Source: an uncultured Lachnospiraceae bacterium (GTDB lineage Bacteria; Bacillota; Clostridia; Lachnospirales; Lachnospiraceae). From it: DNA of 64,000 nt. The notes under the pieces were generated by a model. That model was not told where the DNA came from, made no database searches, and saw only the letters and a program-made list of their open reading frames with translations. Shown here in pieces: positions 28,241-36,508 of this stretch (positions within the stretch are counted from its first letter, which is position 1; each line of letters starts with the position of its first letter). The position numbers and the translations under genes are program-made. The stretch lies in assembly GCA_944383765.1 (NCBI GenBank), contig CALWQT010000007.1, positions 53,461-117,460 on the forward strand. The letters are read 5' to 3'.

Positions 28241-28627
28241 ATGGTCAGAAAAAAAGGAAGTATGACGGTGGAGGCGGCTTTGGTCATGGGAGTGGTGCTG
28301 TTTGCCCTGATGGAAGGAATCTTATGGGTGTGGAAAGAAAAAGACCATGTCCAGGGAGAAATGATGCTTCAGGAAGGGCTGGAACTGCTGCGGTATGAAG
28401 AAGACCATGAATTGTGGAAGGAAGCAGAAGAGGGAATGAAAAGACTGGGGTATGGGATTCAAATCATCACAGAAGGAGAACGGCTGGAAGGAAAAGTAGA
28501 AAAAGGAATGTGGGAGCAGGAAATATCCATGAAATCTTATGATCCGGAAGATTTTTTAAGGAAAGCAGCAGCAATACAGGAGGGAACAGGGAATGGAGGT
28601 TCAGTATCAGAGGGAAGCCAGCCATAA
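28241..28627 (+). CDS. TadE-like minor pilin
   Basis: A 128-residue protein beginning MVRKKGSMTVEAALVMGVVL, the classic short leader and TadE motif with Glu after SMTV. A membrane helix runs to about residue 28, and a charged, helical outside domain follows. GAAAGGAAGG lies before the ATG at 28241. An open frame extends upstream but lacks a start with a site. The last 35 bases overlap the FHA gene. Confidence 0.8.
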   Translation: MVRKKGSMTVEAALVMGVVLFALMEGILWVWKEKDHVQGEMMLQEGLELLRYEEDHELWKEAEEGMKRLGYGIQIITEGERLEGKVEKGMWEQEISMKSYDPEDFLRKAAAIQEGTGNGGSVSEGSQP

Positions 28628-29675
28628 TTATCTGGTAGTAAGGATAGAAACAGACAGAGAGGGATATGAAGCCAGAATGGCAGAAGAAAACAGGATCCGG
28701 GGGCTGCTGCCCCTTGCTATAAAAGAAAGAAATGGGAAAGCGGTTTTCTTTTATGATATTACGTCCCGCCAGCCTCTTGCACGTATGGCAGAGACCCGGA
28801 AGATCAGAGAGGATGAATTAAGACATTTGCTGCTGGGACTTGCGGCGGTATTGGCAGAACTGAAAAAATATCTGCTCAGCGAAACTCATCTGCTGCTGAA
28901 ACCGGATCTGGTCTATCTGGACCCTGGGGATTATACTATATTTCTTTGTTTTGTACCGGGATACGAAGGGGATTTCTGGTCAGAGCTTTCCGGACTTATG
29001 GAATATCTTCTGGGTGCCATGAGCCATGACGACCGTCAGGGAGTGGTACTGGCTTATGAACTATTCCAGGCAGTGAAACAGGATAATTGCAGTATGGAGA
29101 ATCTTTTGCAGATTCTTTTCCGGGGAGAAGGAAAATGTTACAGGGAACAGGAATGCGGGGAAGAGACGGAACCTGTTAGAAAGTTGAAAATGGATTCGGT
29201 TGAGGAAAATAAGCAGCTTCCGGGGAAAAAATCGCTCTTTTCACGATTGGGTATCCGGCGGGATAGCAGACAGCAGGTGTGGAGCATGGAATTTCCGGAA
29301 GAGTGGGGGAAGGAAGAGAATCATCTTCAGCAGGAAGAAAAGGAACAGAGAACAGATACGGTCATGCTGCGGCGGACAGAGAAACCGGTAAGAAAACTGG
29401 TCAGCATAACGGGAGACAGGGAAGAGATTATACTGGAATATTTCCCGTTTTTGCTGGGTAAACAGGAAGGGCTGGTGGATTATGTACTGAAGAAAGATAC
29501 GATAAGCCGCCTTCATGCCAGGATTGACCAGACTGAACAGGGCTATACGGTGACGGATTTGAATTCTACCAATGGAGTCAGGGTGGGAAAACAGATCCTT
29601 CAGGCAAATGAAACTGTGGAATTAAAGATGGGAGATGAGTTATATTTAGCAGATGCGGGTTTTCTGTTCCTGTGA
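28593..29675 (+). CDS. DUF6382 and FHA domain protein of the Tad locus
   Basis: A 360-residue soluble protein. Residues about 1-170 match DUF6382 (SHNYLVVRIE at the start and LLKPDLVYLDPGDYTIFLCF). A charged linker follows, then a C-terminal FHA domain (about 265-358) with the phosphothreonine-pocket motifs DTISRLHARI and DLNSTNGVRVG. FHA domains read phosphothreonine, so this protein may tie pilus assembly to Ser/Thr kinase signalling (inference). It is the last gene of the operon and overlaps the TadE-like gene by 35 bases. Confidence 0.85.
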   Translation: MEVQYQREASHNYLVVRIETDREGYEARMAEENRIRGLLPLAIKERNGKAVFFYDITSRQPLARMAETRKIREDELRHLLLGLAAVLAELKKYLLSETHLLLKPDLVYLDPGDYTIFLCFVPGYEGDFWSELSGLMEYLLGAMSHDDRQGVVLAYELFQAVKQDNCSMENLLQILFRGEGKCYREQECGEETEPVRKLKMDSVEENKQLPGKKSLFSRLGIRRDSRQQVWSMEFPEEWGKEENHLQQEEKEQRTDTVMLRRTEKPVRKLVSITGDREEIILEYFPFLLGKQEGLVDYVLKKDTISRLHARIDQTEQGYTVTDLNSTNGVRVGKQILQANETVELKMGDELYLADAGFLFL

Positions 29676-29695
29676 GGGTATGGCGACAAATCGTC

Positions 29696-29724
29696 TTAAC
29701 AAATTTTTCTTAATGTGGTAAAAT
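29696..29724 (+). promoter_or_regulatory. Promoter of the rhomboid-HIT-sigma unit
   Basis: TTAACA (29696-29701), 17 bases, then TAAAAT (29719-29724) preceded by TGG, an extended -10. It lies 28 bases before the rhomboid ATG. Confidence 0.75.
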
Positions 29725-29751
29725 GTTCCTGTACAGAGAAGGAGAAGATGT

Positions 29752-30381
29752 ATGGCGCACCATTACCGCAAAAAGATCGCATATGTTAACGGAGCCCTGA
29801 TTATCATAAATGTTCTGTATTTTTTTTATCTGGAATGGAAAGGTTCCACTCAGGATGCAGAATTTATGATAACCTATGGCGCTATGTTTACGCCTCTGAT
29901 CACAGAGCAGGGAGAATATTACCGGCTGCTGACATCAGTGTTCATGCATTTTGGGTTATCTCATCTGGCCAATAACATGGTCATTCAGTTCGTGCTGGGA
30001 GATAATCTGGAACGTGCCCTGGGACCACTGAAATATTTGCTGCTCTATCTGGTAAGCGGGATCGGAGCGAATATCTTCTCTATGATTATCAGCATCAACG
30101 ATTATGAGCTGTCGGTATCTGCGGGTGCTTCCGGGGCTATATTCGGAGTGATCGGAGGGCTGTTGTATGTGGTGGTGAAAAACCGTGGACAGCTGGAAGA
30201 TTTAAGCGCCAGGCAGCTGATACTGTTTGTTGCCTGTTCCCTGTATTTTGGATTTACCAGTATAGGGGTGGATAATGCAGCTCATGTAGGCGGCTTGGTT
30301 TTAGGAGTTATTTTGGCGTTTCTGTTTTATCAATCGCCGGAAAGGCCTGAGCCGGATGGTGAGGAAAGGAGGCATGAATGA
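29752..30381 (+). CDS. Rhomboid family intramembrane serine protease
   Basis: Cleaves membrane proteins within the bilayer. The 209 residues have about six membrane segments. The catalytic Ser is in SAGASGAIFGVIGG and the catalytic His in NAAHVGGLVLG. The HFGLSHLANNM loop, with its conserved His and Asn, is also present. The ATG has AGAAGGAGAAG. The stop overlaps the HIT gene start. The substrate is unknown. Confidence 0.93.
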   Translation: MAHHYRKKIAYVNGALIIINVLYFFYLEWKGSTQDAEFMITYGAMFTPLITEQGEYYRLLTSVFMHFGLSHLANNMVIQFVLGDNLERALGPLKYLLLYLVSGIGANIFSMIISINDYELSVSAGASGAIFGVIGGLLYVVVKNRGQLEDLSARQLILFVACSLYFGFTSIGVDNAAHVGGLVLGVILAFLFYQSPERPEPDGEERRHE

Positions 30382-30794
30382 AAGACGACAATTGTATTTT
30401 TTGTAAAATAGCAAATGGAGAAATTCCATCTGCTACTGTATATGAAGATGAGGATTTCCGTGTGATCCTGGACCTGGGTCCGGCTTCCAAAGGCCATTGC
30501 CTGATTCTTCCAAAACATCATTTTGCAGACATCTGTGCATTAGATGATGAAATTGGGGCAAAAGCGCTTCCGTTGGCAGCTAAAATAGGAGTAGCCATGA
30601 AACGGAGCTTAGGATGTACCGGATTTAATATGGTGCAGAACAATGGGACATCTGCCGGCCAGACGGTGTTTCATTTCCATATTCATGTAATTCCCCGTTA
30701 TGATGGAGGACCGGATATGGTTTCCTGGACTCCCGGACATATGGAGAGTGAAGAACTGGCAGCTGTAGCGGAGCAGATCAAGAAAGAGCTTTAA
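30378..30794 (+). CDS. HIT family (HinT-like) nucleotide hydrolase
   Basis: A 138-residue histidine-triad protein that probably hydrolyses purine phosphoramidates such as AMP-lysine. The triad motif HFHIHVIPRY is intact, the N-terminal CIFCKIANGEIPS is typical, and Cys residues in that stretch may bind zinc. It overlaps the rhomboid stop by 4 bases. Confidence 0.94.
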   Translation: MKDDNCIFCKIANGEIPSATVYEDEDFRVILDLGPASKGHCLILPKHHFADICALDDEIGAKALPLAAKIGVAMKRSLGCTGFNMVQNNGTSAGQTVFHFHIHVIPRYDGGPDMVSWTPGHMESEELAAVAEQIKKEL

Positions 30795-30807
30795 GGCAGC
30801 AGGCAAG

Positions 30808-31362
30808 ATGAACATGGAACAAGAGATGAATGAGCTGTTCCAGTTGATTTATGAAACATATAAGATTCCTCTGCGCGTGATCGCCAGACGGTGTGGAATC
30901 CCTTACGATGAGACCGATGATATCATTCAGGAGACGTTGGTAGCATATTATCAGACCTATCTCCGCAAGAAAAATGCCGGGGAAGAGATTGGCAGTGAAA
31001 AAGCCATGCTGGTCAGGATACTGAAAAACAAGTGTGTGGATTTTTACAGGAAGACCAGCCATTATGAAACCATAAGCCTGGAAGATAAAGAAGGGAAAAT
31101 ACCCACAGAGGTTCTGACAAGATGTATTGCGAAAGACTGTGCAGAGACAGCCATAGAACATTTGCGCCATGAAGAAGTGCGAAAAGTAATTGAACATATG
31201 AAGCCAGAGTGGAGAGATGTGGTCTATTGCTGCTGTGTGCTTGGCTATTCTTCAGAAGAAGCGGGAAAGCTTCTGGAAATTTCGGGAACGGCATGCCGTT
31301 CCCGGTTAATGAGAGCCAAGCTGTATTTGAAGAAAAAACTGGGAACGAATTATAAAATCTAG
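30808..31362 (+). CDS. Sigma-70 family RNA polymerase sigma factor (ECF-like)
   Basis: A 184-residue protein with a region 2-like part (DETDDIIQETLVAYYQTY, ILKNKCVDFYRK) and a region 4-like helix-turn-helix (VYCCCVLGYSSEEAGKLLEISGTACRSRLMRAKLYLKKKL). Sigma 3 is absent, as in ECF factors. It lies 13 bases after the HIT gene, with no anti-sigma gene directly after it. The next plus-strand gene, beyond murG, is a DUF4367 membrane protein of a type often paired with such sigma factors. The stop overlaps the converging murG stop by a few bases. Confidence 0.85.
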   Translation: MNMEQEMNELFQLIYETYKIPLRVIARRCGIPYDETDDIIQETLVAYYQTYLRKKNAGEEIGSEKAMLVRILKNKCVDFYRKTSHYETISLEDKEGKIPTEVLTRCIAKDCAETAIEHLRHEEVRKVIEHMKPEWRDVVYCCCVLGYSSEEAGKLLEISGTACRSRLMRAKLYLKKKLGTNYKI

Positions 31363-32426
31363 TGTTTCCCATATTCTTCGATCAGGGCAATGATGCTGTC
31401 CACTGCATTGGAAAGTGTGCTCTGTTCCATAGCGGAGATAAATTTGGCCCGTTTCTGGTCGGTGGAAGAGATTGCCTGATACAGGGAATCTTCTGTCAGA
31501 TTTTCTTCTTCCAGTACGGTGCTGAATCCCTGTTTCTCAAAAGAGCGGGCGTTTAAGATCTGGTCTCCCCGGCTGGCAGCAGCTGAGAGCGGAATCAGGA
31601 TGTTGGGTTTCCGCAACGCCAGGATTTCGCAGATAGAGTTGGCACCGGCCCTGGAAATGATCAGATCCGCAGCGGCAAATAAATGTTTTAATGGAGCATC
31701 CACATATTCATACTGTATATATCCGGGTGTGTTCATAAGGCTTTGATCCAGATTGCCCTTGCCGCAGATATGTATGATCTGGTACAGGGGCAGGAGTTTT
31801 GGAAGAATTTTGCGGACCGCATTGTTTACGGTAACGGAACCAAGGCTTCCTCCGATCACCAGGATAACAGGCCGGTTAGCGGACAGTCCGGTATATTGCA
31901 ATCCGGACAGCCGGTCGCCTTCCAGAAGTTCTTTTCGTATGGGAGAGCCGGTGAGTACTGCCTTTTCTTTTGGAAGGTAGTTTAAGGTTTCCGGAAAGTT
32001 ACAGCACACTTTCGCGGCGGAAGGAATACAGATTTTGTTGGCCAGCCCAGGGGTCATATCTGATTCGTGAATGATGGTAGGAATCTTAAAATGTTTTGCA
32101 GCCAGGACAACAGGAACGGCAACAAAACCACCTTTGGAAAATACAACATCCGGTTTGTATGTTTTCAGGATTTTCAGGGCTTCCCCATAGCCTTTCAGAA
32201 CACGGAAAGGATCGGAGAAGTTTTTTACGTCGAAATAACGGCGAAGTTTACCGGAGGAAATGCCATGATAAGGAATACCGGCATTTTCAATCAGCTTCTT
32301 CTCAATACCCTGATAAGAACCAATATAATGAATCTCGTATCCTAATTCCTGCAGAGATGGGATCAATGCAAGATTCGGAGTAACATGGCCGGCAGTACCT
32401 CCGCCGGTGAGAACGATTTTTTTCAT
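31359..32426 (-). CDS. murG: Lipid II synthase (GlcNAc transferase) MurG
   Basis: Adds GlcNAc to lipid I to make lipid II at the inner face of the membrane. At 355 residues it is typical. Motifs are the N-terminal glycine loop TGGGTAGHVTPNLAL, KGGFVAVPVVLAAK, the UDP-GlcNAc-binding ISRAGANSICEI, and PSAAASRGDQILNA near the C-terminal half. The ATG has GGAGGTAAC. It stands alone, converging on the sigma factor gene, and is not within a division-wall cluster here. Confidence 0.96.
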   Translation of the reverse strand: MKKIVLTGGGTAGHVTPNLALIPSLQELGYEIHYIGSYQGIEKKLIENAGIPYHGISSGKLRRYFDVKNFSDPFRVLKGYGEALKILKTYKPDVVFSKGGFVAVPVVLAAKHFKIPTIIHESDMTPGLANKICIPSAAKVCCNFPETLNYLPKEKAVLTGSPIRKELLEGDRLSGLQYTGLSANRPVILVIGGSLGSVTVNNAVRKILPKLLPLYQIIHICGKGNLDQSLMNTPGYIQYEYVDAPLKHLFAAADLIISRAGANSICEILALRKPNILIPLSAAASRGDQILNARSFEKQGFSTVLEEENLTEDSLYQAISSTDQKRAKFISAMEQSTLSNAVDSIIALIEEYGKH

Positions 32427-32465
32427 ATGGTTACCTCCACAGCATATTCAAAACAAATCTCTATT

Positions 32466-32496
32466 ACTATACTACCCATAAGATGTGAAAAGTCAA
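32466..32496 (-). promoter_or_regulatory. Possible murG promoter
   Basis: On the minus strand TTGACT (32491-32496) and TATAGT (32466-32471) are 19 bases apart, slightly wide, about 40 bases before the murG ATG. Confidence 0.35.
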
Positions 32497-32544
32497 CCCT
32501 TAGAAAAAGGGAAGTTAAGGATAATTGGCAGAATGAGGTGTTTC

Positions 32545-33348
32545 GTGAACAGTAAGAAGAATGGCATATGGCAGGACAATTTCATAGAGGAAGAAATGAA
32601 AGCCGCCTATGGCTTTTCGGACCATCAGCTGGAGCAGGAAATGGATGCTGCCATGGCTGAAGCAGACTGTTTTCCGGAACAGGAAGTGCCGGAAGATGAA
32701 TTTCAGCGGATTATGGAAAAACTGGAAATTGCAGAAACAAAAGATTCCGGTTTGCCAGATGCAGTTCCTCCCGTAAAGCGGATCAGCAGGAAAAGAATGT
32801 ACCGTATGCTGATTGCGGCGGCTTTGCTGGGAACACTGTGCGTGGGCCTTGCGGGAAGTGCTGTGGGGCGGGGGGCATTTCAGTATACCGATTTCCAGGC
32901 GAGTGATAAAGAGGGGAATATTGTTTGGAATAATGTGAGGATAAATGAGGCAAAGAATCTTGAGGAAGCCTATGAAGTGATAGGAAGAGAATTAGGGATT
33001 CCTGTTTTAAAACTTAATTATATTCCCACCAACATGGTGTTTGCAGGATTAGAGATAGTAGACAATCGAGCAGTTATTGATTTTGAATATGGTGGCTATA
33101 TAGTGAGATTAAGAGGAGCCAAAGAGGGAAAAGGGTTAGTGGGGATTCATACTTCAGACAGAAAAGAGTATGCCAGATACCAAAATAAGTTTATGAAAGA
33201 AGAAATGATTTTGAGTAAGAACATACTGGATAATGGAATGACAGAATGGGAAGCGGAAATCTCTACAGAAACGGCATATTACTATCTTAGCGGTATTATG
33301 GAAGAAGAGGAATTTAATCAAATTATACAAATGATGTATTTTGAATAA
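32545..33348 (+). CDS. DUF4367-type single-span membrane protein, possible anti-sigma factor
   Basis: A 267-residue protein. An acidic cytoplasmic part (about 1-95, EEEMKAAYGFSDHQLEQEMD) precedes a single membrane segment (YRMLIAAALLGTLCVGLAG). The outer domain has the DUF4367 pattern (LEEAYEVIGRELGIPVLKLNYIP, YYYLSGIMEEEEFNQII). DUF4367 proteins often act as, or with, anti-sigma factors, so it may control the nearby ECF-like sigma factor (inference). I prefer GTG at 32545, because GAGGTG lies 4 bases upstream. An ATG 12 bases earlier has no clear site. Base composition turns AT-richer toward the 3' end. Confidence 0.7.
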   Translation: MNSKKNGIWQDNFIEEEMKAAYGFSDHQLEQEMDAAMAEADCFPEQEVPEDEFQRIMEKLEIAETKDSGLPDAVPPVKRISRKRMYRMLIAAALLGTLCVGLAGSAVGRGAFQYTDFQASDKEGNIVWNNVRINEAKNLEEAYEVIGRELGIPVLKLNYIPTNMVFAGLEIVDNRAVIDFEYGGYIVRLRGAKEGKGLVGIHTSDRKEYARYQNKFMKEEMILSKNILDNGMTEWEAEISTETAYYYLSGIMEEEEFNQIIQMMYFE

Positions 33349-33362
33349 GGACGGATAAAAAA

Positions 33363-33881
33363 ATGAAAAAGTTAATCAGAAGTATCATAGTAGGGATTTT
33401 AGCTGCTTTGTTGATTGCCATGCCAGTGTTTGCGGATACTATTGAAGGAGCCAGACAGGACTTCGAGAATTATCAGGGAGACGAAGTGATTCTTCGGGCA
33501 GGAGATAGTTCTACAGTCAGAATTATGGATGCCAGAGGAAACTGGATTGCAGATGGAATCTTGCAGATTACGAATTTGGGGAATGGGAATATCGGAGTAC
33601 TTATGACTACGGAATGTCATATCCCAGTAGATGAGATTATGATGACGGTGGCAGTGGACCAGCTGATTGAGAGCAGTCAAAACTGGAATCAGATGGAATT
33701 TTATACCTTTGATTATTATCCAGAAGATGGAAAACCTCTGACTGATGCCACTCTCAGCTTTGAAGTAACTGGTCAAGAGCCGGACAAATGGTACCGTCTC
33801 CGTGGTCTCCATATGGTGTTCTACGGTGACGAGTCGGAAGGCTACAGCACCAGAACTCCGGGAATCATGATCACAGACTGA
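33363..33881 (+). CDS. Secreted protein of unknown function
   Basis: A 172-residue protein with a clear signal peptide (MKKLIRSIIVGILAALLIAM, cut near VFA/DTIEG). The mature part is beta-rich and acidic (STVRIMDARGNWIADGILQI and a Tyr-rich stretch near FYTFDYYPEDGKP). No named family is recognised. It follows the DUF4367 gene by 14 bases and ends at a strong terminator, so the two are probably one unit and may work together at the surface. Confidence 0.7.
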   Translation: MKKLIRSIIVGILAALLIAMPVFADTIEGARQDFENYQGDEVILRAGDSSTVRIMDARGNWIADGILQITNLGNGNIGVLMTTECHIPVDEIMMTVAVDQLIESSQNWNQMEFYTFDYYPEDGKPLTDATLSFEVTGQEPDKWYRLRGLHMVFYGDESEGYSTRTPGIMITD

Positions 33882-33940
33882 TGAGAGAAAGAAAATACAG
33901 GAACAGCACGTATCCTGAAAATAACAATTTACAAATACAG

Positions 33941-33967
33941 AAAAGCCGCCTTTTTCAGGCGGCTTTT
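33941..33967 (+). terminator. Rho-independent terminator after the secreted protein gene
   Basis: GCCGCC/GGCGGC stem extended by AAAA/TTTT, 10 bp in all (33941-33950 with 33958-33967). It lies 59 bases after the stop codon. Confidence 0.88.
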
Positions 33968-34023
33968 CCTGTGACCGGGAACGACAGAGGCTAGCTGGGA
34001 AAGGCTGGAAAATCACAAACTTA

Positions 34024-34052
34024 TGGAAATTTTCAGCCCAGTCATATATAAT
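34024..34052 (+). promoter_or_regulatory. Promoter of the traX-tatD-rsmA unit
   Basis: A perfect TATAAT (34047-34052) has TGGAAA (34024-34029) 17 bases upstream. It overlaps an upstream in-frame ATG (34051) of the TraX frame, which argues for the later start at 34084. Confidence 0.65.
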
Positions 34053-34083
34053 GGGTTATATTTGGAAAAAGGGGGCTGGAACC

Positions 34084-34794
34084 ATGCCAGTATCCAGACA
34101 AAAAATACCGGGGTTTACCAATACACAGCTGAAGGTGATCGGGATGATTGCTATGGTCATTGACCATGGGGCTGTGGCTCTGGTTGCGCCTATGGTCACA
34201 GAAGCAGGTTCGGCCTGGTATGTTTGCTACTGGGTGATGAGGTCCATTGGCCGTGTGGCGTTTCCTCTGTTTGCCTTTCTTCTGGCGGAGGGAGCGTACC
34301 ATACAGGAAATCCCTGGAAATATCTGGGCCGGCTGTGTCTGTTTGCGGTCATCTCAGAGATTCCCTTTGACCTGGTGGTGGGCAATACGGTTTTTTATCC
34401 CCAGGCCCAGAATGTGTTTATAACATTGGCGCTGGCTCTTGCTACCCTGATGGGGATCAAAAGTTCAGCGGGAAGGCCGCTGGTGCAAGTCCTGGTTGGA
34501 GTGGGAGGCTGTCTGGCAGCAGAGATCCTGAAAAGCGATTATGGAATGCTGGGAGTGTTGCTGGTACTGATATACTGGACATTCCGGGAACAGAAGTCTT
34601 ACCGGCGTATGGGAGAACTTGTGGTGTTTTTCTTTCTGATGCCGGGATTTTGGGGACTTTCCTATCTTCTGGTCCTTCCGCTGACAGAAGGATATAACGG
34701 GCAGCGGGGAACCAGGCTTGGCTTTTGGGCCTATGGATTTTATCCGGCTCACCTGATGATTTTAAAGATGATACAGTATCTGGTTTTTTGGTAG
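34084..34794 (+). CDS. TraX family membrane protein
   Basis: A 236-residue protein with about seven membrane segments and the TraX pattern (LKVIGMIAMVIDHGAVAL, GRVAFPLFAFLLAEGAYHT, and a final PAHLMILKMIQYLVF). In plasmid F, TraX acetylates pilin, but the role of chromosomal Firmicutes members is unknown. They are acyltransferase-3-like. The ATG at 34084 has AAAGGGGG upstream. An earlier ATG at 34051 lies inside the -10 box. It leads an operon with tatD and rsmA. Confidence 0.88.
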   Translation: MPVSRQKIPGFTNTQLKVIGMIAMVIDHGAVALVAPMVTEAGSAWYVCYWVMRSIGRVAFPLFAFLLAEGAYHTGNPWKYLGRLCLFAVISEIPFDLVVGNTVFYPQAQNVFITLALALATLMGIKSSAGRPLVQVLVGVGGCLAAEILKSDYGMLGVLLVLIYWTFREQKSYRRMGELVVFFFLMPGFWGLSYLLVLPLTEGYNGQRGTRLGFWAYGFYPAHLMILKMIQYLVFW

Positions 34795-34806
34795 ATGGAG
34801 GAAATT

Positions 34807-35580
34807 ATGATTTTTGACACGCATGCCCATTATGATGATGAAGCGTTTGATGAGGACAGGGAACTGCTCCTTACCAGTTTAAAGGACCATGGGATCGGCT
34901 GGGCAGTCAATGTGGGAGCCAGCATGGAAAGCTGCAGGAAAGCCCTGAAGCTGGCAGAAGCCTACCCGTTTCTGTATGCAGCTTTGGGGGTTCACCCGAA
35001 TGAGACAGCAGAACTGAATGAAGAGAATATGAAATGGCTGAGAAATGCCTGCCAGGATTCTAATGTGGTAGCCGTGGGAGAGATTGGACTGGATTACTAC
35101 TGGGACGAACCGGAGAGGGAGATTCAGAAGCAGTGGTTTATCCGCCAGCTGGCACTTGCCAGGGAAACCAATCTTCCGGTGATCATCCACAGCCGGGATG
35201 CAGCCAAAGATACGCTGGATATTATGAAGGCGGAACATGCGGAAGAATCCGGCGGAGTGATACACTGTTTTTCCTATGGGGTAGATATGGCAAGAGAGTA
35301 TCTGAATATGGGATTTTTCCTGGGGATCGGAGGTGTCCTGACCTTTAAAAACGGCAGGAAGCTGAAAGAAGTGGCAGAGTATGCCCCAATGGACCGGATC
35401 GTGCTGGAAACAGACAGTCCTTATCTTTCTCCGGTCCCGAACAGGGGAAAACGGAATTCTTCCCTGAATCTGCCATATGTGGTGTCAGCACTGGCAGAGT
35501 TAAAGGGAATTACGGAAGAAGAAGTAATTCTGCGTACCACAGAGAATGCCAGGCGTTTATACCGCCTGCAGGAATCATAG
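34807..35580 (+). CDS. tatD: TatD family metal-dependent DNase
   Basis: A TIM-barrel hydrolase (3'-5' DNase activity is known for the family) of 257 residues. Metal ligands are visible in FDTHAHYDD, in VGEIGLDYYW, in VIIHSRDA, in VIHCFSYG and in LETDSPYL. The start at 34807 is preferred over an ATG 12 bases earlier because GGAGG lies 5 bases upstream. It is 12 bases after TraX and 8 bases before rsmA, a conserved pairing in Firmicutes. Confidence 0.94.
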   Translation: MIFDTHAHYDDEAFDEDRELLLTSLKDHGIGWAVNVGASMESCRKALKLAEAYPFLYAALGVHPNETAELNEENMKWLRNACQDSNVVAVGEIGLDYYWDEPEREIQKQWFIRQLALARETNLPVIIHSRDAAKDTLDIMKAEHAEESGGVIHCFSYGVDMAREYLNMGFFLGIGGVLTFKNGRKLKEVAEYAPMDRIVLETDSPYLSPVPNRGKRNSSLNLPYVVSALAELKGITEEEVILRTTENARRLYRLQES

Positions 35581-35588
35581 GAGGGGAA

Positions 35589-36464
35589 ATGGCAAATTTA
35601 GGCATTGCAAAGAATACCATAGAAATCATCCAGAAATATGAGTTCGCATTTCAGAAGAAATTTGGTCAGAATTTTCTCATTGATACCCATGTGCTGGATA
35701 AGATCATCCAGGCAGCTGGGCTGACCAAAGAGGACATGGTAGTGGAAATCGGACCGGGGATTGGGACTATGACCCAGTACCTGGCAGAACGTGCAGGAAC
35801 TGTGGTGGCAGTGGAAATCGACACGAATCTGATACCGATTTTGAAAGAAACCCTTGGAGATTATGATAATGTAACGGTGATCAACGAAGATATCCTGAAG
35901 GTGGATATCCGGAAACTGGCGGAACAGTACCATGGAGGCCGCCCGATCAAAGTGGTGGCAAATCTTCCATACTATATTACCACTCCGATTATTATGGGGC
36001 TGTTTGAAAGCGAGGTACCCATTGAAAATATTACGGTCATGGTGCAAAAGGAAGTGGCGGAGCGGATGCAGGCAGGACCGGGAACGAAGGATTACGGGGC
36101 TCTTTCCCTGGCCGTGCAGTATTATGCGGAGCCGTACATTGTAGCCAATGTGCCTCCCAACTGTTTTATTCCCCGGCCGAATGTAGGCTCTGCGGTGATA
36201 CGTCTGACCAGACATCAGGAAAAGCCGGTGTCGGTGAAAGATGAAAAGCTTATGTTCCGCCTGATCCGGGCATCCTTTAACCAGAGGAGAAAGACCCTTC
36301 AGAACGGTTTGAATAATTCCGGGGAAGTTCCTTTTTCCAAGGAAGAGATCGCGTCAGCGATTGAAAAGCTGGGCTTGCCGGCTGCCGTGCGGGGAGAAAC
36401 TCTGACATTGGAGCAGTTTGCGGCGCTGACTGACATTCTGTGTGAAGGGCAGGATAAACCGTGA
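35589..36464 (+). CDS. rsmA: 16S rRNA dimethyladenosine transferase RsmA/KsgA
   Basis: Dimethylates two adjacent adenines near the 3' end of 16S rRNA during small-subunit maturation. 291 residues. Motifs: KKFGQNFLID, the SAM-binding VVEIGPGIGTMTQYLA, and the catalytic NLPYYITTPIIM. The C-terminal helical domain includes RASFNQRRKTLQNGL. The ATG has AGGAGGGG. Co-transcribed with tatD. Confidence 0.96.
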   Translation: MANLGIAKNTIEIIQKYEFAFQKKFGQNFLIDTHVLDKIIQAAGLTKEDMVVEIGPGIGTMTQYLAERAGTVVAVEIDTNLIPILKETLGDYDNVTVINEDILKVDIRKLAEQYHGGRPIKVVANLPYYITTPIIMGLFESEVPIENITVMVQKEVAERMQAGPGTKDYGALSLAVQYYAEPYIVANVPPNCFIPRPNVGSAVIRLTRHQEKPVSVKDEKLMFRLIRASFNQRRKTLQNGLNNSGEVPFSKEEIASAIEKLGLPAAVRGETLTLEQFAALTDILCEGQDKP

Positions 36465-36508
36465 TGACAGGGAGATAATATCCATATTTCTGAAAAGGAG
36501 GAATGGTG

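Noticed and set aside
34084..34794. Conjugation locus because of the TraX gene
   Set aside because: No other transfer genes are present around it. TraX homologues are common single chromosomal genes in Firmicutes.
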